From Cornus controversa (Eukaryota; Streptophyta; Magnoliopsida; Cornales; Cornaceae): a DNA stretch of 64,000 nt. The stretch's first letter is position 1, and each line of letters starts with the position of its first letter. A program made the translations under genes and the position numbers. Positions 34,157 to 46,212 of the stretch are shown here, piece after piece. The stretch is taken from the NCBI GenBank assembly GCA_026545225.1, contig CM048852.1, positions 14,232,146 through 14,296,145 on the forward strand. The letters are read 5' to 3'. A model generated the notes under the pieces. That model had not been told where the DNA came from. It did no database searches and saw nothing but the letters and a program-made list of their open reading frames with translations.

Positions 34157-35427
34157 AGGCATAAAATGAAATGCTTGATTTTATATGCTTGAAATGCATA
34201 TATGGGGTAACTATGAGAAAATGGGAAAAATAGACCGTACATAGAATGTGAGAGTTGTCCAACCATGCTATGTAAGTGGCATTATTGCTCTATGAGGTAT
34301 AACGGTCAAAGTGGTCTAATCATACCAAGGCTACGACCAAAGATAAGATTATATCCATACTCGGTGATGATCAGAGTTGTTTAATCACCTTGAGGCAAAG
34401 ATCAGATTATATCCATAATAGGTGACGATTGGAGTTGTCTAATCACCTTCAGGCAAACCAAAATATTGCCAATGGAGTATGACATTGTCGGAGTTGTGCA
34501 CGTCGTACGAATGAGTAGGAGGTGTACTAAGTCACTTGATCTTTCGGAGAGGTCCAAATAATGTTGCGGTATCGGGTAAGACCTGAGAGAGAGTTATATC
34601 TTTATGCTTATGTGTTTGACTGTTAAGCACGTCGTACGGGCTCAATGTAAATATATTGCGTTTGAGATTTGCAACTTGTTAAGTAGGAGACGTGGTAAAT
34701 AATTTACATTGTTTATGTAAATGTTTATATATATATGTGTGTGTGTTTGTGCGTGTGTCTATATATATATGTTAATTTTGGATTTTTACTGCTTATTGAG
34801 CATGCTGTAAATGATTTTAAAAATCATGTCTATTTGTAATTGTTATTTGTGCTAAAATTGTCATATGAGTTGTTGGTTCATGTACGCTAGTTGGAGCATG
34901 ATTTTAATTATTGTGATATAATTGATGTGCATATTTGGGAATCGACCTGCTAAAGTACGTAGTGAAAGCATTCATTATACCTTATTGAGCTTTTGAGCTC
35001 ACATCCCCGTAGACTGCTTCAGCGTTCATCGTACCTTGTTAAGCTTTTGAGCTCACATCCCCCTAGATTTTGTAGGTATTGCTAATGATACGGATTTAGC
35101 TATGAGACTGATAGTAGTTGCAGAGGTAGTGATTAAATTCTATATAATTTAATGTATGTCCAGGATATTGGATAGATGATTTATTTTTGAATTAAACGTA
35201 TTGGACATTTTGTGTTGGATAGATTTTTTTCAGTTGTACATTTGATTTATGTATGTGAGATGGATATCAGGGTTTGATTTATTTAAATTGGAGATATATA
35301 ATTTTTCTTGGAAATAGAAGAAGATTTGGACTTTAAAGCTATTGATGATTAGATTGTGATTGATTGTGAGTGTTTGATCTCTCATATTGCGCCTCATTTT
35401 TCAGGACTCGAGAATTGGGCCGTGACA
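34157..35427 (+). repeat. Gypsy LTR fragment E, truncated at its 5' end
   Basis: It ends GAATTGGGCCGTGACA, the usual end of this LTR type, and contains twice TTGAGCTCACATCCCC (about 34987 and 35047) followed by TTTTGTAGGTATTGC, as in LTR F (41455-41490, GTGAGCTCAC then TTTCAGGTATT). It directly abuts the broken RNase H of element D. It has the same architecture as LTR F but is not identical. Confidence 0.65.
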
Positions 35428-35569
35428 CTTAACTACCTACAAATTATTATCTTTCATATTAGTATATCCTAAATTCTAAAATTAATATAGAAGTTAGTGT
35501 ATATTTTATAAAAATGAGTAATACATTAACTTTTAAACTACTAACTTTGCTCAACCTTTCCCTTGTTCA

Positions 35570-35929
35570 TCTTTTACTATAACAGTGCCCGTTTCAGAAT
35601 TGAATCCCACACCAGTCTCTGATAATAGTTTTTTTAAAGTCTTTGTAAATTGCCCTCAGTTGGTTGAACTTATTTTTAAGTTGGATCTTTGTGTAAGCCT
35701 TCCCTGTTTCTAGCTTCATTCCTAAAACTAAATTCCTCCGACCAATATAGTTAAAGGTGGAATTTGTTCGATTTCCAACCATAACTTCTTCCTCCATACA
35801 CAAAATGAAAACTTCAATATGGGACTCATCCCATACTAATTTTCCATCATCACCTTCGTCTGTCAAGTCATCCCCTTCTAATGGCATATCATTACCAAAC
35901 TCAACCACATTTTCATTATTGATATCCAT
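35570..35929 (-). pseudogene. Myb/SANT-like DNA-binding domain fragment, frameshifted
   Basis: From ATG at 35929 the frame reads MDINNENVVEFGNDMPLEGD, an acidic leader, then WDESHIEVFILCMEEEVMVGNR, STFNYIGRRNLVLGMKLETG and YTKIQLKNKFNQLRAIYKDF. This is the plant Myb/SANT-like domain (W..E....FI.LC.....GNR....F...GW..L......TG..Y...QLKNK), common in PIF/Harbinger ORF1 and related host proteins. A run of seven A at about 35630 shifts the frame; with six it would continue ETGVGFNSETGTV, the expected sequence. The rest of the protein is absent. Transposon-derived origin is inferred. Confidence 0.8.
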
Positions 35930-36276
35930 CTAATTACACAAACAAAATTACTAAATTAGAAGACACCAAAAAATTAGATGAACCAATTATAGTTTAAGAG
36001 CCACAGGTCCACATATCATTGATAACTATTTCGTTATTATTATTTAATTATACTTGGTCACTTGGAACTAGTTTTTGAAGGGCAGAACTAGAAGACATCA
36101 ATTTAAATGATACTAATGTTCAAAGACAAGCCAGTAGGCCAATATCAAGTGGTAGAACAGGCATTATAATGATTTATCAATTGAAAATAAAAAACATTTA
36201 TAAGGTAGGGAAAGAATTCAATAGAGAGAAAATTAAATATATCATTTATAAATATAAGTTTTGAACACCCTAACAG

Positions 36277-36279
<3 letters not shown>

Positions 36280-36321
<42 letters not shown>
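36280..36321. repeat. (TA)n microsatellite
   Basis: About twenty uninterrupted TA units. Confidence 0.97.
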
Positions 36322-36323
<2 letters not shown>

Positions 36324-37084
36324 CTAAAAGATAACTAAAATGTTTGCCCTCCTAGTGTAATGTTGTTGTCCATAAATTAATCAAATAAGCTTTGAAGTGT
36401 AAAATAGGAGACGATGAATGGGGGAGGTGTGGCTTTAATAGGTGCTTGATGTTATTCATACGGATTATAATGATGTTTCTCAATCAATGAATACTCAAAT
36501 CTCAATTAAAAACAGAGAGTAATACATGAGTTTTACGTATTTAACTAATTAATTAAAAGATACTTATTTATTTGACTTTTTACATATCTCAGAAAACAAT
36601 CTCAATCCAATAGTTGAATATGGAGAGGTGATGAGAAGTCTCTCTTAATAGCGTTATTAAAAAATATAATTAAATTATATTTTCATTTCTATAAATAAGA
36701 AAATAATTTAGAAACAATGGATTATTCAAATGATTTTGATTTCAAATCCAAATAAAAGTCATTAGAATACCAAATATTCACTGAAATATGTACAAGGGAC
36801 ATGATTAAATTACATGCACCTTATAATAATGTGAGATTAGTGAAGACTGAAGGAAAGTAAGTAACAAGAAATATCACTTTTGTAAAAAAAAAATAAGTAT
36901 TTAGATTAGAGACAGAAAGTGGAGAGAGAGAGAGAGAGCTGCTTAGATATATTAGGAGAGAGAGAGAGAGATGCTTAGATATATTTTTACTATTGTACTT
37001 TGTCGCACTTGAAATTCGTTCAAATTTTTAGTTTATAGTCATTGATTCCATTCTGTTTATTTATTGCAGTTTCCTGTTTAAGAC

Positions 37085-37142
<58 letters not shown>
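37085..37142. repeat. (CT)n(AT)n compound microsatellite
   Basis: About 14 CT units pass directly into about 15 AT units. The same CT-to-AT junction occurs in TNL intron 4 (27415-27448). Confidence 0.97.
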
Positions 37143-37145
<3 letters not shown>

Positions 37146-38100
37146 TCCATAAAATCTAGTGGAGATATTCAAGACCAATAGTAAAATATTAAAGTAGTTC
37201 ATGATGGATGAGTATATCAAAAATTCTAATGATGTAAATTAAAGAGCAAGACTCTCGAATTCAGAACCAATAATACCAAATAACAAGATGTACAAAAATT
37301 AAAAGAAATTGAGTTATAGAGATGAAGTAGAGAGAGAGAAAGAGCACTAATAGAAGCTTGGAATTTAGGTACATCAGACCCTCTAATTACGTAAATCAAA
37401 TAGCAATTAACATAGCAATTAACAGTTCCAAGACCCATCAATTCAAATACAAATTATGATCAACCATATAGTCCTGGATTTCTAAAATATTACAGTAAAA
37501 TATAAAAAAGTTTTCATTGTTTTGATTCTCGATAAAACATAAGGAAACTTAAGTTGAAAAAAGTTTTGTTATTTTTACATTCAAATAAATTAATAATCAA
37601 GTCAACTAATGATTCTTCCAAATCTATACATGAAGAGTTCATTTTTTTTCATTTTCACTAAAGTAAGAATTCATATATCTAATCATTTTCTTTCACTCAA
37701 TTCTTTAGCAACCAAATAGAGTCATCAAAGCAAAATATGTGAATGAGGCGAATCTATTGCTTTCAAAGCTCAAGAATTTGTAATGAACATAAGAATACAT
37801 CAACGCCACAGAAAAAGCATACCCCAAATAATGAACATCTATAGATCAACAACAAAGAAGAAAGAAGTTTTCAATCCAGCAAGGAATAAGAAATTTTGAA
37901 CATTCTCATAGGTGGGACTTAAAGTGGCACATAGTTGAGAGATCCTAAAAAGTAAAGATTGTCTATTTATTGACATCAAACAAATCATTCAACGAGTATC
38001 CTAACGGTTCTATAATTACCCATAAAATGAAATAAATTAAACCTATTTGTATATCCAACAAGTGGATTGAATTTACGGCAGAAATCCAAAGGAACCAGTC

Positions 38101-39140
38101 GAGTTGTGCTCCTTCAACACGAACAAACTAGGGTTTTAGAGTAGCGAATCGCCACAATCGCCACCACAAAGGAGACAGAATGGATCAGCGACTCAAAATT
38201 GTTACTTGGTGTACTTGGATCGAGTTGTGCTCCTTCAACACGAACAAACTAGAGTTTCAAAGTAGCAAATCACCACAATCGCCACCACAAAGGAGAGAGA
38301 ATGGATCGATAACTCATAATCGTTACTTGGTGCACTTGGATCGAGTTGTGCTCCTTCAACACGAACTAGGGTTTATGACGCCGGACAGAATAGTGATTAT
38401 TCTGTAGGCTAAGGGCAACAGAAAATAAACAGAAAGAAAGCACGAGAATTGCCCAAAAACTCAGAGAAAAGTCTCTGGTATTCAATATTATTATTCAAAA
38501 TCAAAAGTACCTTCGAATCAAGCCACAAGCCGGGTTATATAGCTGAACTTCGTCAACATTACCAAAAATAGCAAAAACCTAATATTCTTGCCAAAATAAA
38601 ATACGAAATAAAAGAAGGAAGTTGCCAGAGTTCTGGCCCAAATCAAGCCCAGAATCTCTTCCTAATCAACAAAATAAATATTACCAAAAAAGGAAAGAAA
38701 TAACTAAAATTAGGGATTCGGAGGGAAAAATAGTGGATTTTGGCCTCGAAAAAATACTCACCCAGCTTTAGCTGGTGCCCACGACGTGCGCGCTGAACCA
38801 AGCTTTCCGAATTGTGGTCATAAAGGCAATTCTGACACCTGTAGCCAAAGTTATGGCCAAAATACTGAAGCGCATCCAAAAATACCCTAATTAGTGACAA
38901 GGTCACGATTTCCTGCCATCTTTACGCTGATTTGCCAACTCAAGATATTTCAGTGCCATCAATGTATCATCTGACAGCTCAACATCATCTAACTCGGATG
39001 CTCCTGCATCAGTTTAAGAGTAGCGAATCGCCACCACAGAGGAGAGAGAATGGATCGGCGACTTAGAATTGTTACCTAGTGTGAGTTGTGCTCCTTTAAC
39101 CAGAATCGCCATCACAGAGGAGAGAAGGATCGACCAAAAA
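38101..39140 (+). repeat. ~121-bp tandem repeat array, interrupted
   Basis: Units start GAGTTGTGCTCCTTCAACAC at 38101, 38222 and 38343, then GAGTTGTGCTCCTTTAACC at 39083. Each contains GTAGCGAATCGCCAC and GGAGAGAGAATGGATCG. The third unit is cut by a solo LTR at 38376-39011 and resumes with a repeated GTTTA. The fourth is shorter. No protein is recognisable. Confidence 0.88.
38376..39011 (-). mobile_element. Solo LTR (636 bp) inserted in the tandem repeat
   Basis: It runs TGACGCCGGACAG...CTCCTGCATCA on the plus strand and is bounded by a perfect duplication GTTTA at 38371-38375 and 39012-39016. The neighbouring repeat units show the uninterrupted target. On the minus strand a TATATAA box (about 38535) is followed by a pyrimidine-rich end, as in copia-type LTRs, so the minus orientation is likely. 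No internal sequence remains. Confidence 0.88.
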
Positions 39141-39679
39141 TGCCCTATATACTTGTTGCGAATTTTGGGCTTTTTGTGTCCTCTGCTATAGTATTTGTGC
39201 TGGACCACTTCGCCCGCTACAATGCTAAAACACCGCAAAATAGCCCAAGGCTGTTTTGTATTTGGGCAACTTTATTTGAAATGTTACAGAACTATGCACA
39301 ACAAAACAAAACTCACCAAACATGTATTGAGTGTAATTTTAGTTACTATAGTGGGCCTGCAACAAAAACACAACCACACAGGCCCAAAATTCATGATAGT
39401 GTTATGTTTTGATAAATTTTCTGCCCAATTACATATCAGCACTATAGCAAGGAAGCACTTAACCCACTAATCGCATCACACAAAATCAAAACTGAAAACA
39501 ACTTTGCTCATTTCCCACCAAAATTTCTCTCTCCTCTCGCACAACTTCCTCTGGCGATTTGAAGGCCAAGCCCTATTTCTGATACTTTTTGACAAGAAGA
39601 CCAAGATCTTGGCTATAGAGAGAACCAGTTGTCATAAGGTTTCATACGCAAGGTCTACGGCACTCTCTGCCCAGATCCT
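39141..39679. other. No gene recognised
   Basis: Overlapping short plus-strand frames (39086-39470, 39504-39719) have no recognisable domain. 39500-39560 is pyrimidine-rich and leader-like. Confidence 0.4.
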
Positions 39680-39811
39680 CTCACCACCATCGTCTCCTCC
39701 GTCACCGTTCTCTATGTAGAGTCCACAAAAACTCAATGGACCTCATGGTTGGTCCCTATGATTGTGGTGGCCAATATTGCTATGTTCGTTGTAATCCCTC
39801 GTTTTCGCAAG
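39680..39811 (+). pseudogene. Rhomboid-like protease fragment (first membrane segment)
   Basis: The frame reads TKTQWTSWLVPMIVVANIAM followed by FVV. This closely resembles the segment leading into the first transmembrane helix of plant RHOMBOID-LIKE intramembrane serine proteases (QWTSWLVP.FVVAN). The catalytic Ser and His regions are not found nearby. The upstream part (TIVSSVTVLYVES) is open but unrecognised. 115 bases on, solo LTR F interrupts the locus. Probably a gene fragment; the assignment rests on about 20 residues. Confidence 0.5.
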
Positions 39812-39928
39812 GAACCGGGTTTCAACATCTCTATCTATTTCTGTCGGCAGAGTCCCATTATTGAGATACCTGACATTGATATCAGTTTATTTCCCCTGAT
39901 GTACCCGATTGTTGTTGTTGATGTTTAT

Positions 39929-41784
39929 TATAATATTCCAAAAATTTTAAAATAGATTTTTAAAATATTTTGAGGGTTAGATGAGTAATTTTGAGTATAT
40001 ATAATTATAATATAACTATATATATATTTATGTTTAGCAAACAATATTAGGGATTTAAATTTAAATAGAATCCTAATCCTAATGATGTGAATTTTGAATA
40101 TTTGATTCAATATTTGATTTGAGTTTTGAGCCTCAAACTAGCAGAACGATGTGAATTTTGAAGGCCTAATGTAACAGAAGTGGTTATTTATAAAGAATTT
40201 GTAAACCACTCCGATATTACGTTTGTGTATAGATATACCTAGATAGTTTCTTGTAACAACTCTGGATACTTTTTAGATATTTGGTAGTGTAGATATTTTG
40301 TAACAAAACTCTTGAAAATATATATATATATATATATATATCTTGAATTTTCTGATGATTTGTGATGGGATATTTGGAGAAGAAAATGATCTTCAAATAA
40401 AATGATTTTTAATTAGTTTAAATTAGAGAAATTTAGGAGAAAATATTTTAAACATTCTAGAAATGATGAAAATCCAGAAATGATGTATTTGAGAATAACT
40501 AGCCTATTTATGTGAAATATTTGAATTGTGATTGAGTTAGGTGGGGAAATTGATTTAAAATTCGATAAAAAGGCTTGTTTATAGAAAAAAAAAGGGTAAG
40601 AAATTAGATTATGAAATTTTATCGAGATCTATATTTGAGATTAAGGACCTTCACAAATTTTGTACTCTCACTACTTGCATCTTGTCTGCTTGAGTAATAA
40701 TTAAAGTGTATAGAAATAGGTTGATCGATTATTGATTAAATTTGCTTACTCTTGTTGTCTACTTTGAGTAATGATTAAAGTGTATAGAGACACGTTGATT
40801 ATTGATTGAATTTTCTTAATGTTTCATATGTTTGATAAATCAACATAATTGGTAATTAATGGATGTTATCTGATTAGTCGGAGGGTAGTCCGGGACTAAC
40901 CCTATGAGGACTTTGATAGGCATGGTCCGGGACTAGCCTATTTGGAAGTGCACTATCCTTTTTGTATGGCCATAGGGTTAAGCGTACCCTTATTATGTGG
41001 ACGTGGTCCGGGACCATCTGGGTGAGTAGACATACAAGTCCAGTCACATGTGTGACCTTCGATAGTTCGGGACTATGCGATGCACACCATTTTTGTTGGC
41101 TGAGCTAGCCATTTATTGGAGGGGAGCCCAGGGCTCACGTGAGATGTTTAATTGAGATAATTGTGACATAAATTAAATGGTGAGAACTTGAAGTTTTGAT
41201 ATGTTAATTAGTGCGTTATTAATTGTTATATGATGTTGACGATGGTAAGGTGTAAAAATCATAAAATGACTTGAGATGAGTTATACACGATCCATGCATT
41301 TTATATGAGATTGTGCATTTTAATTAATGTTTGTTTAATTTAACTGTCATTGAAGTAATATAATCGGTTGTTGCGAGTTACTTTTATATATGAGAATATA
41401 AAGTCAGGTCAATTTGCTGAGCAGGGAATGTGTTTAGCAATCCCTTGTTGAGCTTGTGAGCTCACTTCTTAACAATTTTCAGGTATTCGTTGGCTATGTA
41501 TATGAAAGAGAGCAATGGTGGAGATGGAGATCATCTAGTTTATTTTCTTATTTTTAGTTAGTTCAGTCACTTCTATTATTGAGAACTCATGTAACGAGGA
41601 TGACGTCAGTTAGTGGAATTTGATTAGTGTTGAGGTATGGATTCATTTAGTATTTAATAGAATTATTGAATGAAGATGATTTCATTTAATGTTTTGTGGT
41701 TGGTTGTGGATGTTATATTTAAATCATGCACTAAATTTAAGTATGGGACTAGAGTTTCCTGTGTTTAAATTTGGGGGCGTGACA
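39929..41784 (+). mobile_element. Solo LTR F of a Ty3/gypsy element
   Basis: The sequence between two TTTAT copies (39924-39928 and 41785-41789) starts TATAATATTCC, an expected TGTAATATTCC with one G-to-A change, and ends TTGGGGGCGTGACA. Length 1856 bases. It contains the lineage hallmark GTGAGCTCAC...TTTCAGGTATT (41455-41490) and several GTCCGGGAC/GTCCCGGAC-like motifs at 40880-41130. No internal gag or pol is present. Confidence 0.87.
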
Positions 41785-41789
41785 TTTAT

Positions 41790-42056
41790 AGTTCCTTCTC
41801 TTCGATCTTATCCTAGTGAGGGGACGAGTAATCTTTCTCCACATCGCCAAGGGGTTTCGGGGAAGGGACTTGTCTCGTTCAATTACAGGCTTGATCCAGT
41901 ATTAGGATGGATGAGACTGACCCAAGCAGAAAGATCTCCAGAGATAGGAGTTCGGGCATTTCTATCATGGAATCATGTATGTCAACAATTGCCCCAAGAA
42001 CAATCTTGGGTTCAAAGGTGCTTGCGTGGCAAAATTTCTTGGGAGATTATCTTTTG
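41790..42056 (+). other. Open stretch of unknown origin after LTR F
   Basis: Two overlapping plus-strand frames (41689-42057 and 41907-42128) stay open across moderately GC-rich DNA, for example [20 protein letters not shown]. Neither matches a family I know. It is joined to the rhomboid-like fragment once LTR F and one TTTAT are removed, so it may be another exon piece of the same locus, or unrelated. Confidence 0.3.
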
Positions 42057-45000
42057 AGCCTCTCAAAGAAAACCCTCTCTTTGGCCCTTCCTCTTCAACG
42101 TAATGTTTCTTTCTTACCCATTTCTTAGCTGTATCAATTGATAGTTGTTTGGACTTTTAGAGTTTAGTTTTTATCGATTGCAGTCTTTCCATGAATCTGG
42201 GTTTTGGGTTTTATCAACTTTCTCATTTCCATCTAAATCTCAGCTATAAGATGTTTGTGTGGGAATTTCTTGTTCTTGTGTATATTTTCATCTCTCAATT
42301 TGTGTTATTTAATTCGATTAGGATTGATTTATTGATTGAGAGTGTTCTGTGTGCGTTTGTGCTTGTGGGTTTCTTATATATGGATGTGTTTTTATTTGAA
42401 GCTTTATAGCAAGATCTTCCCGTGGAAATTTCTTGTTTTTCTAAAAACTATCCCTCAATTTTTGTTGTGTTCTGGTTTCAATTTGGGTAGGGCTTGTTCT
42501 GCAATTGTTGTTTTTGAACTAGTCTGTGTTTTAATTAGCTGATTAAGGATCTTCTTATTGAATTTGGCTTTTGGATTTCTGAAATCTCCAGCCATATCTG
42601 CTAATGAGAAACATAATTTGATTGTTTTCCGGCAACGATAGTGATTTAATGGGGATTTGACTGGAATGGGTTACTAACTTTTTGCTATTTATTGTTGATT
42701 TGATCTGGTTTAGATTAAATACATTCACTTTCTTTATGGCTGCCAAAATAATTGGATTTGATTCGAAGTCATCTTCACAGAAGTTACATATACAAAGTTG
42801 TTTTGATCTGCTTGCAAAGTACCTTGAAACCTTCTATTGGATTGCCTACACTAGTATATAAATGCCCACTACAAGTTTGTAGAGTTCCATGTTTTTATAA
42901 ATCAATTATTCATAAATAAAAGCTTTTGTAAATTGTCTCTCAAACTTGGTTAATGCAAGTGTCTTCAGTGTGGCACGATATCTGGTTATCGACTGTCATT
43001 TTTGAAATTGAATCAGGGAGATGCTAGTTAAATGTAGTATGTTGTTTTTAAATGCAGCCGAGGAGTTGTAGTTTCATTGGTGTAGCAGTTGCAAGCTGCT
43101 ACTCTAGGTGCTGTTATGATTAAGGCTTTCTTAAGTTGAGTGTTAGAGGTTTAAATGTATGTGGTTCTTGCTGGAAAAAGATAATTCTAGGCTTACTTTT
43201 TGTAAATTAAAAAAAGTTTCACTTCTTGTTTTAAGTGTCATACAAAAACATATGATTTGATTTTTCAACGTCCATATGAATGATTAGACTTAATCTCAAG
43301 TCAGCAATGGCCTTAATTCTTAAGTTTTGCAATATATGATTTTGCAATATATGATCTTTCTGCCCCCAAATCACTTAAATAGCAAATAACAGAAGGAAAA
43401 AATAATGATGCTCTCTTTCCGCATGCAAAAGATCTTAAAGTTTCCTTTTTTATTTTATTCACTGTCTCCGAGCTTACCTTGTCATGCAACAAATAGCTAA
43501 ATTGAGAGCATGTTGACCTACATTCTCTTGAAACGCTTGCCTAAACCATCCTGGAATTAGAACAGCCATATGTACAAACTAATGCCCCTAACATATCATG
43601 TTCCAACTACATTTATGATATCATCCTGAAAATAAAATAGCTATATTAATGAACTAATGCTCTTTACACAAGGAATCTTAATTTCTTAATCTACCATTTT
43701 TTTTCCAAGTGGCACTTTACTTATAAATTCACATATTTATGTGGTTCTAATTGTATTTAATTCTCATGTATCTGATCTCTATATTCAATACGAAATAGGG
43801 TTTTTGGGTTTGATATAAAGGATGTGAATGTTTTTGTTGATTTTTTTTTTGGAGATGTGTTTGGTATTTTGTTAGACTCCATTTGGTAGAGGTTTACTTT
43901 ATATGTAATCAATTTAAAGTAATTTAAACTTGCTTTGAATTTTGTTTATTTTATTTTATCATGTATGCTGGCATTAAGTTATATATTCATCTGTTGTTAT
44001 AAGTTCATCCTATTTATTACTTAGTACTTGGATTTTTAAGTATAAGCAATTTTTTGCTATTTAAAATGCTTAGATGCATTTAATTAAAATTCATATTACA
44101 GACATCGTATCTGGAGTTGTGGTTTTTTCATCGTTTTTTCTTTTTGTGTTTTGCTGCATGTGAATTGGAACTAGATTTTTTACTTGGCTATATATCCAAT
44201 TTTGTCCAATAGTATAATAGAAAAAATTGGCACCGTTTAAGGAAGGTCAAAGTCTTTGTCAAATGGAAAAGGAGAGAAATTACTAACAAGACGTAGAAAC
44301 CAAAACATAAGAAACAGAATATACAGACCTTAGTGAATCTAATGGAGGATTGGGATTAAAGAAAATCTTCAAAAAGAACAAATACACACACACATATATT
44401 ACCCAGTCTAGTCTTGCCTACATGCCCTACTCGAGGTGTTGATAGGAAAAGCCTGGAGATAAACTCTCAGCATTATTTTGTGTAAAGTGGCAGCATTTAT
44501 AATTAGACCTGCATTCTCATGCTTGTCGGCCAGTGGCCCCTAACAAAACATCCAATTATTTATTGTAACAAAAGCCCAATACGTGAAATGATAGCTAGAT
44601 AAGTAATATTATTATCTCCACTATTACTTTTATGATCTTCTTGCATGTGTTTAGCGTTCAAACTCTTGTGATTCAAGTATGGATTCAGAAAAGAGAAAAA
44701 TGAGAATAACAATGATGTTTTCTCTCTTATTTTCCTACTTTCTAGAATTAGTAGATATCTTTCAATAATCTCAATTTCACTTTAACTTAATAAGATGTTA
44801 AATTCTAATTGATTTAATGTTTTATCTCTTAACGGCTTTTCTTTTTCTCCGACTACAACCTCTTTGCTAGCACATGCTTGTTCTGTTTTTGTGAATCCTG
44901 TAGTGTAAGGTGAGGTCATTACACCATTGAGACTTCCTTTGTTTTGATTGTGCTCAATTATAAGGTTTTAGATACTGTAAAGTGATTCTGTTTGTAAGGT

Positions 45001-45263
45001 GTTCTGATATTGAGACTTATGTTAATCAGCTATTTATGCCTGGTGTTAGATATCTTGCAAGAATCTGCGTGATTCATGTTTATTGCTTTGAACTATATTG
45101 TGAGTCATTGAATATGTAAATGTAAGTGAAACATGTAATGTATTGGATGTATATCTTGAGCAATTGTCTTGTTTACCATATTTGGAATTCGGAAGAAGGA
45201 TCCTTTTCCCCCCTCCTATCTTTTCTATTACTTGGATATAAGAGATGGGATTCGTTTTTTGTT
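42057..45263. other. No gene recognised; T-rich, intron-like sequence
   Basis: Over 3.2 kb the plus strand is T-rich with few open frames and no transposon termini, resembling a long plant intron or leader. Nothing supports a named gene. An unseen exon shorter than about 100 bases cannot be excluded. Confidence 0.45.
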
Positions 45264-45372
45264 TGTTGTTCTTCTAGAAGGTATCATTGTTCTTCTTGAC
45301 TAATGGGCTTGTATGGCTAGAATTGGTGGTTTTCTTCATCTGTGTTCTACTCAATAGATTATGTTTTCTTCC

Positions 45373-46212
45373 TAGGGATGTCAACGGGGCGGGTTTGGCT
45401 AACCCTTCCTTGCCCCGTTAGAAAATCAAGCATAACAACCATGCCCCTACCCCGGGACGGGGTTTTGGTAACAATACCATCCTCGCCCTGGGAAGGTAAT
45501 TGGGATACTGTCCCTCCCTCGACGTCTCGTCCCGCCCCATTTAAGACTCAAATTTTTTTATTTTTAGAAACTCTAAAATTCAAAAAATGAATCATGTAAA
45601 CCCTACCAAAAATCATCGCAAAAATAAAAAACATAGACATAAAAGATGATATATATATAACTGGATAGAGAGAGAGAGAGAGAGAGAAAGAGGGGGGGGG
45701 GGGAAGAGAGAGTTCTCACAGGAACTCTAAGCGTCTAAGCCATGGACCATGGTTAAAACGAGATAGAGAGTGTGAGGTAGAGAGTTCTCACTGGAACAGT
45801 AAGCCATGACCCTGGAGAGAGAGAGCGAGAGAGGGAGAGAGAATACCTTCACCGGAATGGCATAAATTGCTGACAGAAGGCTACTTTGAGAGTGGGAGAG
45901 GTTAGTGAGGATAGCGGCGCAACTGGTGTTCTCTCTATCTCGTCAAGTCTCTAGGTCTAGGATGAAAATGATGAATTGAATACATAAAATTGTAGTATAC
46001 TATGTATATATATATATATGAGGGTAGTAAAGGAATATTTTAATAAAACTAAGGGTATATATATATTTATATATAATCGGGATGCGTTTAACTATAAATC
46101 CGCCCTCAAACCAGAGTCAGGTTTTAAATCAAAATACCTTACCTGCCCCTACCCCGTTTAGGGGCCTACTAAGGGAAGGGGTGGGGCGGGAAGGAGAAAA
46201 TTACCACTCCTA
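45373..46212. mobile_element. Non-autonomous hAT-like element, 840 bp
   Basis: It begins TAGGGATGTCAACGGGGCGGG and ends CGCCCC-rich then TTACCACTCCTA, an imperfect terminal inverted repeat. A perfect 8-bp duplication TTTCTTCC lies at 45365-45372 and 46213-46220, the hAT hallmark. The GGGGCGGG-type ends are known from plant hAT non-autonomous families. The interior has no transposase and includes (GA)n tracts (45666-45712, about 45813-45840) and a (TA)n tract near 46005. Confidence 0.88.
45666..45712. repeat. (GA)n with G-run microsatellite in the hAT element
   Basis: GA repeats are interrupted by a run of about 12 G. Confidence 0.95.

Larger units (their letters stand above)
35930..38100. 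other. No gene; AT-rich with microsatellites
   Basis: It contains (TA)n at 36280-36321, two (GA)n tracts (36917-36938 and 36957-36970), each followed by TGCTTAGATATATT, and a (CT)n(AT)n tract at 37085-37142. Small open frames on the minus strand include microsatellite-coded repeats and look spurious. Confidence 0.6.

Noticed and set aside
29736..35427. Single intact gypsy element with LTRs at 29736-32333 and 34157-35427
   Set aside because: The two LTR-like segments do not match in length, termini or landmarks by eye (TGTAATACCCC...TATTTCA versus ...GGCCGTGACA), so they are treated as different elements.
37020..37220. Minus-strand frame with (IY)n and (RE)n runs
   Set aside because: Encoded by the (CT)n(AT)n microsatellite; not a protein.
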